From: Cyanobacterium sp. Dongsha4
GTDB lineage: Bacteria > Cyanobacteriota > Cyanobacteriia > Cyanobacteriales > Cyanobacteriaceae
Assembly (NCBI RefSeq): GCF_036345015.1
Contig: NZ_CP084098.1
Span: 3,547,326-3,611,325 of the forward strand
Length of the DNA: 64,000 nt
Direction: 5' to 3'
Shown: positions 39,827 to 49,296 of the stretch, one piece after another
Numbering within the stretch: the first letter of the stretch is position 1
How the letters are laid out: each line of letters begins with the position of its first letter
The notes under the pieces: generated by a model
The model's input: the letters and a program-made list of their open reading frames with translations, nothing else
Told to the model about the DNA's origin: nothing
The model's database searches: none
Made by a program: the position numbers and the translations under genes

Positions 39827-40177
39827 ATGCCTTTAATCAAAGTTCAAACATCTATAGCCAATCCTGATCAAGAAAAAGTCAAAGATTTATTGAAGAATTT
39901 ATCCAGTAAATTAGCCAAACATTTAGGTAAGCCAGAATCTTATGTAATGACAATATTTGAATCTGATTTACCCATGAGTTTCGCAGGTACTTTTGACCCT
40001 GTTTGCTATTTAGAAATTAAAAGTGTTGGTACAATGAGTTCTAGTCAAACTAAGACAATGAGCGAAGATTTTTGCAACATTATAAATAATAATTTAGGTG
40101 TGTCTAAAAATCGTATATATATCGAATTTGCCGACGCAAAAGGATATTTATGGGGCTGGAATGGATCGACTTTCTAA
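39827..40177 (+). CDS. MIF-like phenylpyruvate tautomerase-related protein
   Basis: The 116-residue protein begins MPLIKVQTS with the catalytic Pro after Met. It has the conserved MIF end GYLWGWNGSTF and the central block YVMTIFESDLPMSFAGTFDP. It is a small trimeric tautomerase of the MIF/D-dopachrome family, with an unknown physiological substrate in cyanobacteria. It overlaps the convergent flavoenzyme gene by 4 bp. Confidence 0.9.
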   Translation: MPLIKVQTSIANPDQEKVKDLLKNLSSKLAKHLGKPESYVMTIFESDLPMSFAGTFDPVCYLEIKSVGTMSSSQTKTMSEDFCNIINNNLGVSKNRIYIEFADAKGYLWGWNGSTF

Positions 40178-41253
40178 GTTATCATGTCCTTGATTATTGA
40201 AGCTGTGGCGGGAGCTAGTAAAACACCATTACGATAATGTCCCGTTGCTAGGATAATATTATTATAGGGTTCTAGTTTTTCAATTATAGGTGCAGATTTC
40301 CCCTCGGGACGTGGTCTTTTCCCTGTCCATGATAACATGATGGGAGCTTGAGCTAAACTGGGACAAAATGCGATCGCATCTGAGCGTAAATTCTTTAATA
40401 ATTGGTCTTTTGCAATGACTTTCCCCTGACTATCGGGAAATTCAACGGTTGCCCCTAACCAAAACTCATGATTACCCATAGGGGCGATATGAATATCATT
40501 TCCTGTAATTACTGGATTAAAACCATCTTTACTTTGCCATTGGTCATATTTTACTAACAATGCTTGTCCTAATACTGGTTTAATTTCGATGGGTATATGC
40601 AGTGATTCTAATAGAGAAGAAGTACCTAAACCCGTTGCTATAATTACTATATCTGCAGATAAAGATTGATTTTCTAAAATAACTTCAGTATGATTTTCCG
40701 AACAGATATTCAAACCCTTAACTTTCTCTCCGAAAATACATTTAACTCCTTTCATCGATGCACCTTTAACAAGGGCTTTAGTTAAAAATGTCGGACTAAC
40801 CTGCCAATCATCAGGGGAATACACAGCCCCAACTATCGAAGAAGTGTCAATTTCTGGACAATGAAATTTTAATAAAGATTGATCCCAAATATCCAATTTA
40901 TAGCCCTGAGAAGCCCTAAATTGAGCTAATTTTCCATATCTTTGAAGTTCATCCTCTGTAAATAATAACTTGACAATACCCTGTGAATTATGGGGAATTG
41001 ATAAACCTGTGAAATTTTCCAATTCAGAAATCAAAGTTTTATATCGCTTAAGACTTAATTCCCTTAACTTCCACGCTCTCCCTTTCGTTTTAAGACTAAT
41101 AATTGCCATTAAGATTCCTAAAGCCGCCCCTGTTGCCCCCGTGCCGGGATTTTTTTCATCGATTAAGGTTATATCAAATTCAGAATTATTACTAAGCTCA
41201 TATGCGATCGCACTTCCTACAATACCACTACCGACAATAATAATTTTTTTCAT
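40174..41253 (-). CDS. FAD-dependent amine oxidoreductase (glycine-oxidase/DadA-like)
   Basis: The 359-residue protein starts at ATG 41253 (MKKIIIVGSGIVGSAIAYEL), placing the dinucleotide-binding GxGxxG at the start; an ATG ten codons upstream is less likely. DAO-type features are DEKNPGTGATGAALG, a conserved late block (TGKRPRPEGKSAPIIEKLEP) and NIILATGHYRNGVLLAPAT. It resembles ThiO glycine oxidase, which makes dehydroglycine for thiamine. No thi gene is adjacent, so the substrate stays open. Confidence 0.85.
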   Translation of the reverse strand: MKKIIIVGSGIVGSAIAYELSNNSEFDITLIDEKNPGTGATGAALGILMAIISLKTKGRAWKLRELSLKRYKTLISELENFTGLSIPHNSQGIVKLLFTEDELQRYGKLAQFRASQGYKLDIWDQSLLKFHCPEIDTSSIVGAVYSPDDWQVSPTFLTKALVKGASMKGVKCIFGEKVKGLNICSENHTEVILENQSLSADIVIIATGLGTSSLLESLHIPIEIKPVLGQALLVKYDQWQSKDGFNPVITGNDIHIAPMGNHEFWLGATVEFPDSQGKVIAKDQLLKNLRSDAIAFCPSLAQAPIMLSWTGKRPRPEGKSAPIIEKLEPYNNIILATGHYRNGVLLAPATASIIKDMIT

Positions 41254-41508
41254 TACTTTGATAATCTCATACACAATAGGCACAACTTTAATAGAGTTGT
41301 TGCGAAATAAAGGGATGAAGTTTTAATTCCAAATATTGAATAAAATTGATAATATCTTTCCCCTTCCTGATTTTATTTTATGCTACTTCTAAGTAGAAAT
41401 TCCATAATCCACACCCTGTCACCATTAATTTATCATCAAACTCCGCTTTTCTATTTCTATAAGTTGACGATACTGCATTGTATCGCTGAAACTCCTGAAA
41501 AGGCATTT

Positions 41509-41901
41509 TCACATCTGACTCTTTCCCTGGATAATTGCCGATTTTCTTCTTTGTGTTTCAATCCAATTTAATCCAGCTTCCTCTCCAGCACTAAAGATGA
41601 GCGTAGTGCCTTTTACTAAAATACCAATAGCCCCAGAAAGATCATCAACATTCTCTGCTTCTTGCTCAAAATTATGCTCTTCGGAAAGGTTCTTCGTGTT
41701 ATTAAGAATCTCAATGTAGTTGCTATATACATCTTGTTCGGCATTCGCCTTCAACTTTTTGGCGGCACAACTGCAAACAGATTTACTATTACCTATTTCT
41801 GTACAATATTCTATCACTATTGGATCTCCGCCCACCAATCCACTACAGGCAACAAGCCCCGAATGAAGAATAATTGAAAAATAAAAGCTGAGTCGTCTCA
41901 T
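41509..41901 (-). CDS. small predicted lipoprotein of unknown function
   Basis: The 130-residue protein has a short signal peptide (MRRLSFYFSIILHSG) with an LVAC lipobox at residues 16-19. A mature part has four to five Cys (YCTEIGNSKSVCSCAAKKL) and then an acidic helical region. The CSCAAKKL pattern occurs in several small bacterial secreted proteins of unknown function. The C-terminal codons (RRKSAIIQGKSQM) run into the next intergenic stretch. Confidence 0.55.
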   Translation of the reverse strand: MRRLSFYFSIILHSGLVACSGLVGGDPIVIEYCTEIGNSKSVCSCAAKKLKANAEQDVYSNYIEILNNTKNLSEEHNFEQEAENVDDLSGAIGILVKGTTLIFSAGEEAGLNWIETQRRKSAIIQGKSQM

Positions 41902-42035
41902 ATCTTATGTCCTGATTGCAATTTTATGGTTAAATTGGTGTGTTATTTTGGTTCTATTTATTTATCCAATTCAAACTGATCATTTATGCAACAATGAGCA
42001 AAAATAATTTCTCCCAATCCTTCCAAATCGATTAA

Positions 42036-42890
42036 TTAACTGTGTGTTAAATGTTTTGTCACTAAAATCAATCCTTCCACCACTTTGGCAAAAAAGTCTA
42101 AATCCAGACTAGCAATAGTGTCGCTATGTTTATGATAGTTAGGGTTTCGCAAAAACGCAGTATCGGTCAACAATAAGCCGTCATAACCACATTCCCAGAA
42201 GGGAGAATGATCACTCAAAGTTATTTCAGGAAAACTAGCCCCCCTATCAGGCACACAGAGAAACCTTGTCGGTAAATGACGACTAAAAATTTTATTCATC
42301 TCCTGTACCAGTAAGTATATTTCCTGATTAGCAACGAGGGCTAAATAATCACCTTTACTACCAAATAAATGATACATCTCAGGTTGAGGATAATTTTGAA
42401 CCTCACTGGTAAAACCTAACATTTCCAATGAAATCATTAACTTCAAAGGTTGTTTTTGCTGTTTTAACTGTCGTGCTAAAGCCTTACTTCCTCTCATGCC
42501 CCATTCTTCCTGATCAAATGCCACTAACCACAGAGAGTGATTTAAAGATTGTTGGGCAAATATTTCCGCCAGTTGAAGTAAAGCCACCACCGCCGTGCCG
42601 TTATCATCTGCTGCCGCAGTATCTGGTACACCGTCATAGTGGGCACCAATGAGAATCGGAGCTAATTGGGGACTATTGCCTTCGAGTTTAAGGATTAGGT
42701 TACAGCCTTCCATTTCCATACTAGGAAAAATATGCTTTTCAACTTTTCCACAGGCGTTTAATTTTGTTTCAATATATTCCTGTACTTTGTGATAACCCCA
42801 ATTATTCCAGACGGGATGACGGGGAATGCAAATAGCTTCTAATTCCTTCTCTAAGGTTGATAGACTAAAGTTGTAGGACATGACTTTCAT
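42036..42890 (-). CDS. M28 family metallopeptidase
   Basis: The 284-residue protein has the zinc-ligand set of M28 aminopeptidases: LIGAHYDGVPDT, AADDNGTAVVALLQLAEIF, the catalytic Glu in VAFDQEEWGMRGSKAL, and a late His in YHKHSDT. No signal peptide is seen, so it is likely cytoplasmic. It could also be glutaminyl-cyclase-like, but the EE-W-G pattern favours a peptidase. The start could be ATG 42890 or the next Met. Confidence 0.88.
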   Translation of the reverse strand: MKVMSYNFSLSTLEKELEAICIPRHPVWNNWGYHKVQEYIETKLNACGKVEKHIFPSMEMEGCNLILKLEGNSPQLAPILIGAHYDGVPDTAAADDNGTAVVALLQLAEIFAQQSLNHSLWLVAFDQEEWGMRGSKALARQLKQQKQPLKLMISLEMLGFTSEVQNYPQPEMYHLFGSKGDYLALVANQEIYLLVQEMNKIFSRHLPTRFLCVPDRGASFPEITLSDHSPFWECGYDGLLLTDTAFLRNPNYHKHSDTIASLDLDFFAKVVEGLILVTKHLTHS

Positions 42891-43051
42891 TTAGTGTTGT
42901 CATTATTTGTATCATAAAACAAAAAAATAGGACATTATATTGCAAATTGTTAAGACAAAAATATTTTTTTCCTACTACTGCATAATTTAACCAAAATAAC
43001 TGGATAAATATATAGAAACGAAAAACATAAAATTTACTGGAGAAATTAACC

Positions 43052-43654
43052 ATGACAGAACAAAATGTATCTCAAAAACCAATTATCAAACCTGCAATTA
43101 CACGGAAAGGAAATCTCGATGTTGAGAAAATTAAAGTAGGGGAGCATTTAGCAGAAATTCAATACTATAAAGTAGTTAAAGTTAACCCTAAAACCATTAA
43201 AGTTGTTAGTGATAAGGGAGTAGAATCAAATATTGATAAAGATTTAGTTTTAGAAATGTATTCAGCTAGTCAATATCAAACAGAAAAATATATTAATCGC
43301 ACAGAAATCAACAATATTTTAACGAATATAGGACAACAAATATTTACTGTTAACTTCAATAAACAAGTTAAACCAGCCGATATTAAAAATAAGCTATTAA
43401 CTGCCATTAAAGACGAAGAGGGAAATCCCCTTAGTTATGAAGATATTGAGAAAAATTTGAAGACAATTAGTAAAGATTTAAACAAGGGAGAGGAAAGAAC
43501 TTTAATTGGTTATTTATTAGAAATTAATAATGAAATGGGTAGAAGCAGTGCCATTGATTTGGAAATAGAAAGAGGTAAAAATCGCTTACGTCAAATAGAT
43601 CACCGTACCATTAATTATTTAATCTTTAAAAATACAAAATATATTGTTAAATAA
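43052..43654 (+). CDS. unknown protein with virus-like C-terminal motif, next to a kinase
   Basis: The 200-residue charged protein has an N-terminal beta-rich part (KVGEHLAEIQYYKVVKVNPK, IDKDLVLEMYSASQY), a segment TRTEINNILTNIGQQIFTVN-like in the middle, and the end RLRQIDHRTINYLIFKNTKY. The last motif reminds me of small proteins of large DNA viruses and phages (memory only). A good SD (gga gaaatt) precedes the ATG. It is 92 bp upstream of the kinase gene in the same direction and could form a unit with it. Confidence 0.55.
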   Translation: MTEQNVSQKPIIKPAITRKGNLDVEKIKVGEHLAEIQYYKVVKVNPKTIKVVSDKGVESNIDKDLVLEMYSASQYQTEKYINRTEINNILTNIGQQIFTVNFNKQVKPADIKNKLLTAIKDEEGNPLSYEDIEKNLKTISKDLNKGEERTLIGYLLEINNEMGRSSAIDLEIERGKNRLRQIDHRTINYLIFKNTKYIVK

Positions 43655-43746
43655 CTTATAAGGATCTCAAATATCTGAAGTTTTATAACAGCGAGAAAAA
43701 ATCCCTAAAAATACTAATTAAGTTAATAAAAAAACAATAGGTTAAA

Positions 43747-45564
43747 ATGAATAACTTACCAGACTTTAATCCTTTTGGTTATAAACTAATTAAACAATTA
43801 AATCATAATCTTCAAGGGGGAAGAATTACTTACCAAGCTATTGATTTAAAAACTCAGCAATCCGTTGTGATTAAACAATTTCGCTTTGCTACCACAAACA
43901 ATTGGGATAGCTATAAAGAAATTGAAAGAGAAATAGAAGTTTTAAGAGAGTTAAATCATTCTGGTATTCCTCGCTATATTAGCCAATTTGACTCCGAAGA
44001 AGGATTATGTTTAGTTCAGGAATATAAATCCGCTCAACCATTATCTAGTTTTACTACTTTAAGTTTAGAAGAAGTAACGAATATTGCTAAACAACTCCTC
44101 GACATTCTAGTTTATTTACAAGAAAGATTACCCCCTATTTTTCACCGTGATATAAAACCAGAAAATGTTTTAATGGATCAAAACAAAGAAATCTATTTAG
44201 TAGATTTTGGTTTAGCGAAAATTGGTCATCAAACAATGGCATTAAGTACGATGATGGGAGGTACTTTTGGATTTATGCCTCCTGAACAATTGCATAATCA
44301 ACAATTAACCGAAGCCTCTGATTTATACAGTGTTGGTATGACTTTAATTTGTTTAATTACTAATACTAAATCAGGAGATGTAGGCAGTTTAATGGATCTT
44401 TCAAGTAATAGGGTGATGTTTGATAAAAAGATGCCTAATGTGGGTGTTCATTTTGTCAACTGGTTAGAAAGAATGGTTGAACCTAATCCAAGTTTGCGTT
44501 ATCAAAATGCTAAAATGGCTTTGGACGCATTAGAAAAAAAATCAATTATTACTAGAGAAAATTTTAAAAAAGAAAGGTTGACTTTTACTTTTCTCTTTGT
44601 CAGTTCTATTATCATTATTACTACACAAACAGCGTTTGCTTTTATTTACACTTTTATTAGTATTTTTATAGTTATATCCTTGGTTTATATCAGGTTTATA
44701 AAATCAGTTAATTATACAGTAAAAAAACAACTTAATAGTAGAAAAAAAGAATTACAAAAAGAACGAATCAAGATAACAAAAGCTATAGAAGGTGAGAAAG
44801 ATAATGTTAGTCAAAAATTAATAGAACAACAGCAAAAACAAAGACAATTATCAAATCAAGAAGAAGATGAAATTATCCGAGTAAATAAACCTTTAGAACA
44901 AAGAATTTCTAATATAGAAAGAGAATTGAGTCAGTTACAAAATAATAAAAATCAAGAAATTAGTCAAGAGTTGAAAAGAATACAAAATGATTTTATTAAT
45001 CGTGAACTTAATCAACCTATTAATCCTGATTCGGTGGAGGGTATTGGTCAAAGATTCTTACAAAGATTGAATAATGCAGGTATTGTTCGAGTTTGTGATA
45101 TTAGTTATTATCGTGCTAGAAATATTAACGGAATAGGGGAAGTAAGGGCTTCTAATTTGGTTAATTGGCGACAACAAGTGGAAGCAAACGCCAGAAATAA
45201 TGTTCCTAGAATATTACCTTTCTATCTTCAAGAAAAAATCGATAAAAAGTATTTAGATTTGTCTAATCAATTAAGTGAAGAGAAGGTAAAATTAAGAGAA
45301 AATATTAGGATTAATCAAATTAATATTAATCGTAAATATAAACTAGAACAAGAAAGAATTTTAGATGTAATAGTAAGAATAAAAGAACAAGAAACACACT
45401 TAGAAAATAGTCTATCTATGCAAAAACAAGAAAATCAGTTGATGATGGTAAAACAAGAATTAGATCGTGTTGCTGAACAGTTGGAAGTTTATCGTCAGTG
45501 GACTTTTTCTCGTTATCTAATTAGTTTCCTTTTATTTCGTTCTGAAATTAATATCAAAAATTGA
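43747..45564 (+). CDS. serine/threonine kinase with TM, coiled-coil and helix-hairpin-helix regions
   Basis: The 605-residue protein has a kinase domain (about 10-275) with Lys in VVIKQFRFA, HRDIKPENVLMDQ, DFGLAKIG and PPEQL. Two TM segments follow (about 282-322). A coiled coil comes next (330-420), then a tandem HhH unit (about 430-475; DSVEGIGQRFLQRLNNAGIV, RNINGIGEVRASNLVNW) and a second coiled coil to the end. Kinase-HhH proteins occur in TerY-P-type stress modules, but no vWA or PP2C gene is present here. Active-site residues look intact. Confidence 0.85.
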   Translation: MNNLPDFNPFGYKLIKQLNHNLQGGRITYQAIDLKTQQSVVIKQFRFATTNNWDSYKEIEREIEVLRELNHSGIPRYISQFDSEEGLCLVQEYKSAQPLSSFTTLSLEEVTNIAKQLLDILVYLQERLPPIFHRDIKPENVLMDQNKEIYLVDFGLAKIGHQTMALSTMMGGTFGFMPPEQLHNQQLTEASDLYSVGMTLICLITNTKSGDVGSLMDLSSNRVMFDKKMPNVGVHFVNWLERMVEPNPSLRYQNAKMALDALEKKSIITRENFKKERLTFTFLFVSSIIIITTQTAFAFIYTFISIFIVISLVYIRFIKSVNYTVKKQLNSRKKELQKERIKITKAIEGEKDNVSQKLIEQQQKQRQLSNQEEDEIIRVNKPLEQRISNIERELSQLQNNKNQEISQELKRIQNDFINRELNQPINPDSVEGIGQRFLQRLNNAGIVRVCDISYYRARNINGIGEVRASNLVNWRQQVEANARNNVPRILPFYLQEKIDKKYLDLSNQLSEEKVKLRENIRINQININRKYKLEQERILDVIVRIKEQETHLENSLSMQKQENQLMMVKQELDRVAEQLEVYRQWTFSRYLISFLLFRSEINIKN

Positions 45565-45635
45565 TCTTTGACCATTTTTATTATCTTTATTTCCACTTTT
45601 AATATTCATAATTAAAGTTAGTATATTTACCTAAA

Positions 45636-45836
45636 ATGAACAAATTTATTCTTAAACCAACAGACGAAAATTTAGAACGCCTTAAAAAAGTTAAAGGAAC
45701 AACAGTTTATTGGCATACAGCCGATTTTTTCAGATATGATTCTGCGATTGAAGATGAATTATCTGTTATTTTTGATGCTTATAGCGATGTTTTTTGGGGA
45801 TGGAACACTACTGACAAAACAGAATTCTCGAATTGA
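45636..45836 (+). CDS. short hypothetical protein
   Basis: The 66-residue acidic protein (MNKFILKPTDENLERLKKVK ... FWGWNTTDKTEFSN) has no family I recognise. Its TGA overlaps the ATG of the LuxR-type HTH fragment. It could be an N-terminal remnant of another gene. Confidence 0.4.
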   Translation: MNKFILKPTDENLERLKKVKGTTVYWHTADFFRYDSAIEDELSVIFDAYSDVFWGWNTTDKTEFSN

Positions 45837-45982
45837 TGGCACAAGGAAAATCGAATCAAGAAATTGCCAAAATGCTTTACATTACTTCTGGTACGGTTAG
45901 AGTACATACTCATTTTATGATTCAAAAATTAGGAGTATGCGATCGCACTCAAGCTATTCTTTTATTTCACAATTTTTCTTAA
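45836..45982 (+). pseudogene. LuxR-type HTH fragment
   Basis: 48 codons, from MAQGKSNQEIAKMLYI to TSGTVRVHTHFMIQKLGV and DRTQAILLF, match the DNA-binding C-terminus of NarL/LuxR response regulators. The frame reads back only as QNRILEL before a TGA (45812). LLTKQ, expected just before it in a LuxR domain, lies in another frame nearby, suggesting a frameshifted and truncated regulator. Confidence 0.65.
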
Positions 45983-46047
45983 TGAATGAACCAGATTGAA
46001 ATTCATGAAAATTGATGGGCAATACCCATACCCATCCTATAAAATTT

Positions 46048-49000
46048 TTAATTAACAGCTATTCTGGCTTTTTTTTGAACAAAATCATTGATTTTCCCTT
46101 CATTTTCTCTTGATTTCGGCACTAACCACTTACCAAATTGGGCATAAAGGGCTGGTATCACCAATAAAGTTAAGGCTGTAGAAGTAAATAACCCCCCCAA
46201 AACGACGATCGCCAAAGGTTGTAGTATTTCATTACCTGCACCACTAGCCATGGCTAAAGGCAACATCCCCAAAGCCGAGGTTAAAGCCGTCATTAAAATA
46301 GCGTTTACCCTTTCTAAAGAGCCTTTATACACTACCACTTTCACAGGAATATCTTGGCTAAATTTTTGATTATAGTTATCCACCAATAGTAAGCCATTCC
46401 GTACCGCTACCCCAAAAAGGGTAATAAAACCGATTAGAGATGCGATCGAAATTACCCCTCCTGTTAACATAATGGAAACGATACCCCCCACTAAAGCTAA
46501 AGGTAGGTTTATCATAATGGCAATGGTAGCAGGTAAAGATTTCACAGAGAAAAACATGAGAATCATAATAACTACCGCCGCCAGAATACTATAAAGGAGT
46601 AAGTTATTAGTGGCATTTTGTTCCGCTTCAAATTGTCCACCATATTGGATAAAATAACCGTTAGGTAATTGGACTTTTTCTCGGATAGCCTTTTGAATAT
46701 CACCGACAACACTACCTAAATCACGCTCGGCGACGTTGGTAGAAACCACAATTAAACGAGAGACATCTTCCCGGTTAACCACATTCGCACCCATGCCATA
46801 TTCTACTTTCGCAACGGTTTGCAAGGGTATCATATCCCCTGTCGGGGTTTTAATGGGAATTGAGCCAATAGCGTCTAAGTTATTCCGAGCAGATTCGGGT
46901 AAACCTACCATAATATTAACTAATTGCTGATTTTCGGGGACTTGAGAGACAATTTGACCATTTAAAGCCGTTTCTACCACTTCCGAAATTGCCGACATGG
47001 TTAAACCATAATTAGCCGCCGCTATTCTGTCATAATTAATTTGGACTTGACGAATAGGTAATTGAGGTTCTAGTTGTAAATCCACTACTCCTTCGATGGG
47101 TGCGATCGCATCTCTGACTTGTTCACCAATTTTACGCAATTCTACCAAATCCGAGCCAAAAATTTTAACGGCGATCGCACTTCTGACTCCTGATAAGACT
47201 TCATCCATACGATGGGAGATAAAACCACCAATATTAGGGGCAACACCGGGCAACTTGAGAAATTCCTCCCGTAACTGTTGTACACTTGCTTCTCTATTTT
47301 TTAAGGCTAAATCGCTTAATTCTACGTCAACGTGAGCCATATTTACTCCCGCACCATCCGCATCCCCCGGTGCCCTTCCAGCCCTTACTTGTACCCACTC
47401 ATATAATGGATTCCCTTCTAGTGATTTAGAAAGTGCCATTCCTGCTCGATTCGTCATGTCAAGGGAAACTCCGGGGAATAACACCATAGAGTTAACCATC
47501 GATTTTTCTTGAAATTCAGGTAAAAATACCCTTCCCAAAGAAGGTGCGATCGCAATAGTTGCCACCAAAGAAGCCAAAGCAACGCTCAAAATTAATTTAG
47601 GTGCTTGGAGGGCAATATTTAATAAAGGGCGATAAAGTCTTTCCGCTAAACGGGAGATAAAAGTACCCTCTTGAGGTAGCCTTTGGTTAGCTAATAAAAT
47701 GGTACATAAAGCAGGAGAAAGAGTCATCGCCACCATCGTAGAAGCCACAATGGATAAGAGATAAGCAAAACCCATCGGGGCAAAAATACGCCCTTCTACC
47801 CCCGTTAAACTGAAAATAGGGGCAAATACCACGATAATAATTACCGTCGAAAAAATTACCGCCAATCGTACAGCAACAGAGGTATCATAAACCACTTGAA
47901 AAGGATGTTTCGGCGCACCGATAGCCTGATTTTTCCTTAACCCACGATAGCAATTTTCCATATCTACAATGGAATCATCTACCACAGATCCGATCGCAAC
48001 TACCAAACCCCCTAAAGTCATGGTATTAATCCCTAAACCAAAGGCTTTCATCAACATTAAGCCAATCAAAAGAGATAAAGGAATCGCGCTGAGGGTAATA
48101 ATTGCCGTGCGCCAATTCATCAAAAATAAAAGCATTACCACAGAAACAATAATAATCCCCTGAAGTAACGAACCACTAACATTACGAATAGCAGAATCAA
48201 TGAAATTTGCTTGGCGAAAAGTTCTAGCTATCTGCACATCCGCAGGAAAAGTGCCTTGTAAAGACTCAATTACCCTTTCTACTCCCTTCGTCACAGTGGG
48301 GGTATCCACATCAGGTTGCTTGTTAATCATCAATACCACCGCAGGTTGCCCATTAAAACTAGCATCCCCCCGTTTTAAAGCCGAAGCAGTTTTCACCTCC
48401 GCCACATCTTTCAGCAAAATGGGCTTATCCCCTTGCACTTTCACTACTGACTGCTGTAAATCTTCAATAGATTTAATCTGCCCAATACCTCTAATTAACA
48501 ATTCTTGCCCACCACCAATTAAAAAACCACCGGGGGCGTTAGAATTTGCTCCCCTTGTGGCTTGAGTCACCTCATTGAGGGAAACATTGAGAGATTTTAA
48601 TTTATCAGGATTAACTAAAACTTGCTCTTGTCTTTCATCACCACCATAAATGGTAACTTGAGAAACTCCTGCTACAGATAAAATTTGATTGCTGAGGGTA
48701 GTTTCCACTAAACGGCGTAAATCCATTAATGATGTTTGCCCTTCACCATTAACCGTAAAAGCGTATTGTAAAATAGTCCCCAATGGAGACACTAAAGGCG
48801 AAATTTCTGGGGTATGAGTGCCTTCAGGTAATTGACTTGTTACCTGTTGCAATCTTTCCGTTACCGCTTGTCTCGCTTTATAAATATCCGCATCTTGGTC
48901 AAATACAACTTGTACCATCGATAATCCCACCTTAGAGGACGATCGCACCGTAGTAACACCGGGTAAACCATTTACCGCACTTTCAATGGGTACAGTAATT

Positions 49001-49203
49001 TGAGCTTCTACTTCTTCCGGTGCAAGTCCAACAGCTTCGGTTTGAATATCTACTTGAGGAGGGGCAAACTGGGGAAAAACATCTAAGGGCATTTGAGTTA
49101 CACTAATCACCCCCCAGATAGTAACAAAAATGGCGGCGATAACGATAAACCATCTTTGGGCGATCGAATTTTTCAGTATTTGATTGAGTAATGAGTTGAG
49201 CAT
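46048..49203 (-). CDS. RND efflux permease, heavy-metal (CusA/CzcA) family
   Basis: Proton-driven inner-membrane pump of a trans-envelope efflux complex. The 1051-residue protein has the RND duplication: TM1 (12-32), periplasmic loops, TM2-6 (about 345-500), a second half with TM7 (about 540) and TM8-12 (about 870-1030). In TM4 the proton-relay Asp cluster reads IGSVVDDSIVDMENCYRG. The start QMPLDVFPQFAPPQVDIQTE is typical of the HME branch. The metal specificity cannot be read by eye. The short adaptor gene follows upstream at 49297; no TolC gene is near. Confidence 0.93.
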   Translation of the reverse strand: MLNSLLNQILKNSIAQRWFIVIAAIFVTIWGVISVTQMPLDVFPQFAPPQVDIQTEAVGLAPEEVEAQITVPIESAVNGLPGVTTVRSSSKVGLSMVQVVFDQDADIYKARQAVTERLQQVTSQLPEGTHTPEISPLVSPLGTILQYAFTVNGEGQTSLMDLRRLVETTLSNQILSVAGVSQVTIYGGDERQEQVLVNPDKLKSLNVSLNEVTQATRGANSNAPGGFLIGGGQELLIRGIGQIKSIEDLQQSVVKVQGDKPILLKDVAEVKTASALKRGDASFNGQPAVVLMINKQPDVDTPTVTKGVERVIESLQGTFPADVQIARTFRQANFIDSAIRNVSGSLLQGIIIVSVVMLLFLMNWRTAIITLSAIPLSLLIGLMLMKAFGLGINTMTLGGLVVAIGSVVDDSIVDMENCYRGLRKNQAIGAPKHPFQVVYDTSVAVRLAVIFSTVIIIVVFAPIFSLTGVEGRIFAPMGFAYLLSIVASTMVAMTLSPALCTILLANQRLPQEGTFISRLAERLYRPLLNIALQAPKLILSVALASLVATIAIAPSLGRVFLPEFQEKSMVNSMVLFPGVSLDMTNRAGMALSKSLEGNPLYEWVQVRAGRAPGDADGAGVNMAHVDVELSDLALKNREASVQQLREEFLKLPGVAPNIGGFISHRMDEVLSGVRSAIAVKIFGSDLVELRKIGEQVRDAIAPIEGVVDLQLEPQLPIRQVQINYDRIAAANYGLTMSAISEVVETALNGQIVSQVPENQQLVNIMVGLPESARNNLDAIGSIPIKTPTGDMIPLQTVAKVEYGMGANVVNREDVSRLIVVSTNVAERDLGSVVGDIQKAIREKVQLPNGYFIQYGGQFEAEQNATNNLLLYSILAAVVIMILMFFSVKSLPATIAIMINLPLALVGGIVSIMLTGGVISIASLIGFITLFGVAVRNGLLLVDNYNQKFSQDIPVKVVVYKGSLERVNAILMTALTSALGMLPLAMASGAGNEILQPLAIVVLGGLFTSTALTLLVIPALYAQFGKWLVPKSRENEGKINDFVQKKARIAVN

Positions 49204-49266
49204 TGCTAAAAAATATTAATATAGGTTCGTAGTGAGGGCTTTAGCCCTTATTTTCATGGACGTATA

Positions 49267-49282
49267 TAAGCCTTAAAAGGCT
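49267..49282. terminator. palindrome AAGCCTTAAAAGGCTT
   Basis: A 6-bp-stem palindrome sits between the adaptor and pump genes, with a nearby agggctttagccctt repeat (49229-49243). It is probably a weak attenuator or RNA-processing site within the operon. Confidence 0.35.
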
Positions 49283-49296
49283 TACCACAAACCAAT

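Noticed and set aside
41284-41508. An insertion-sequence end between the flavoenzyme and the lipoprotein genes
   Set aside because: The text gttgcgaaataaaggg looks IS-like, but no inverted partner, duplication or transposase residue was found.
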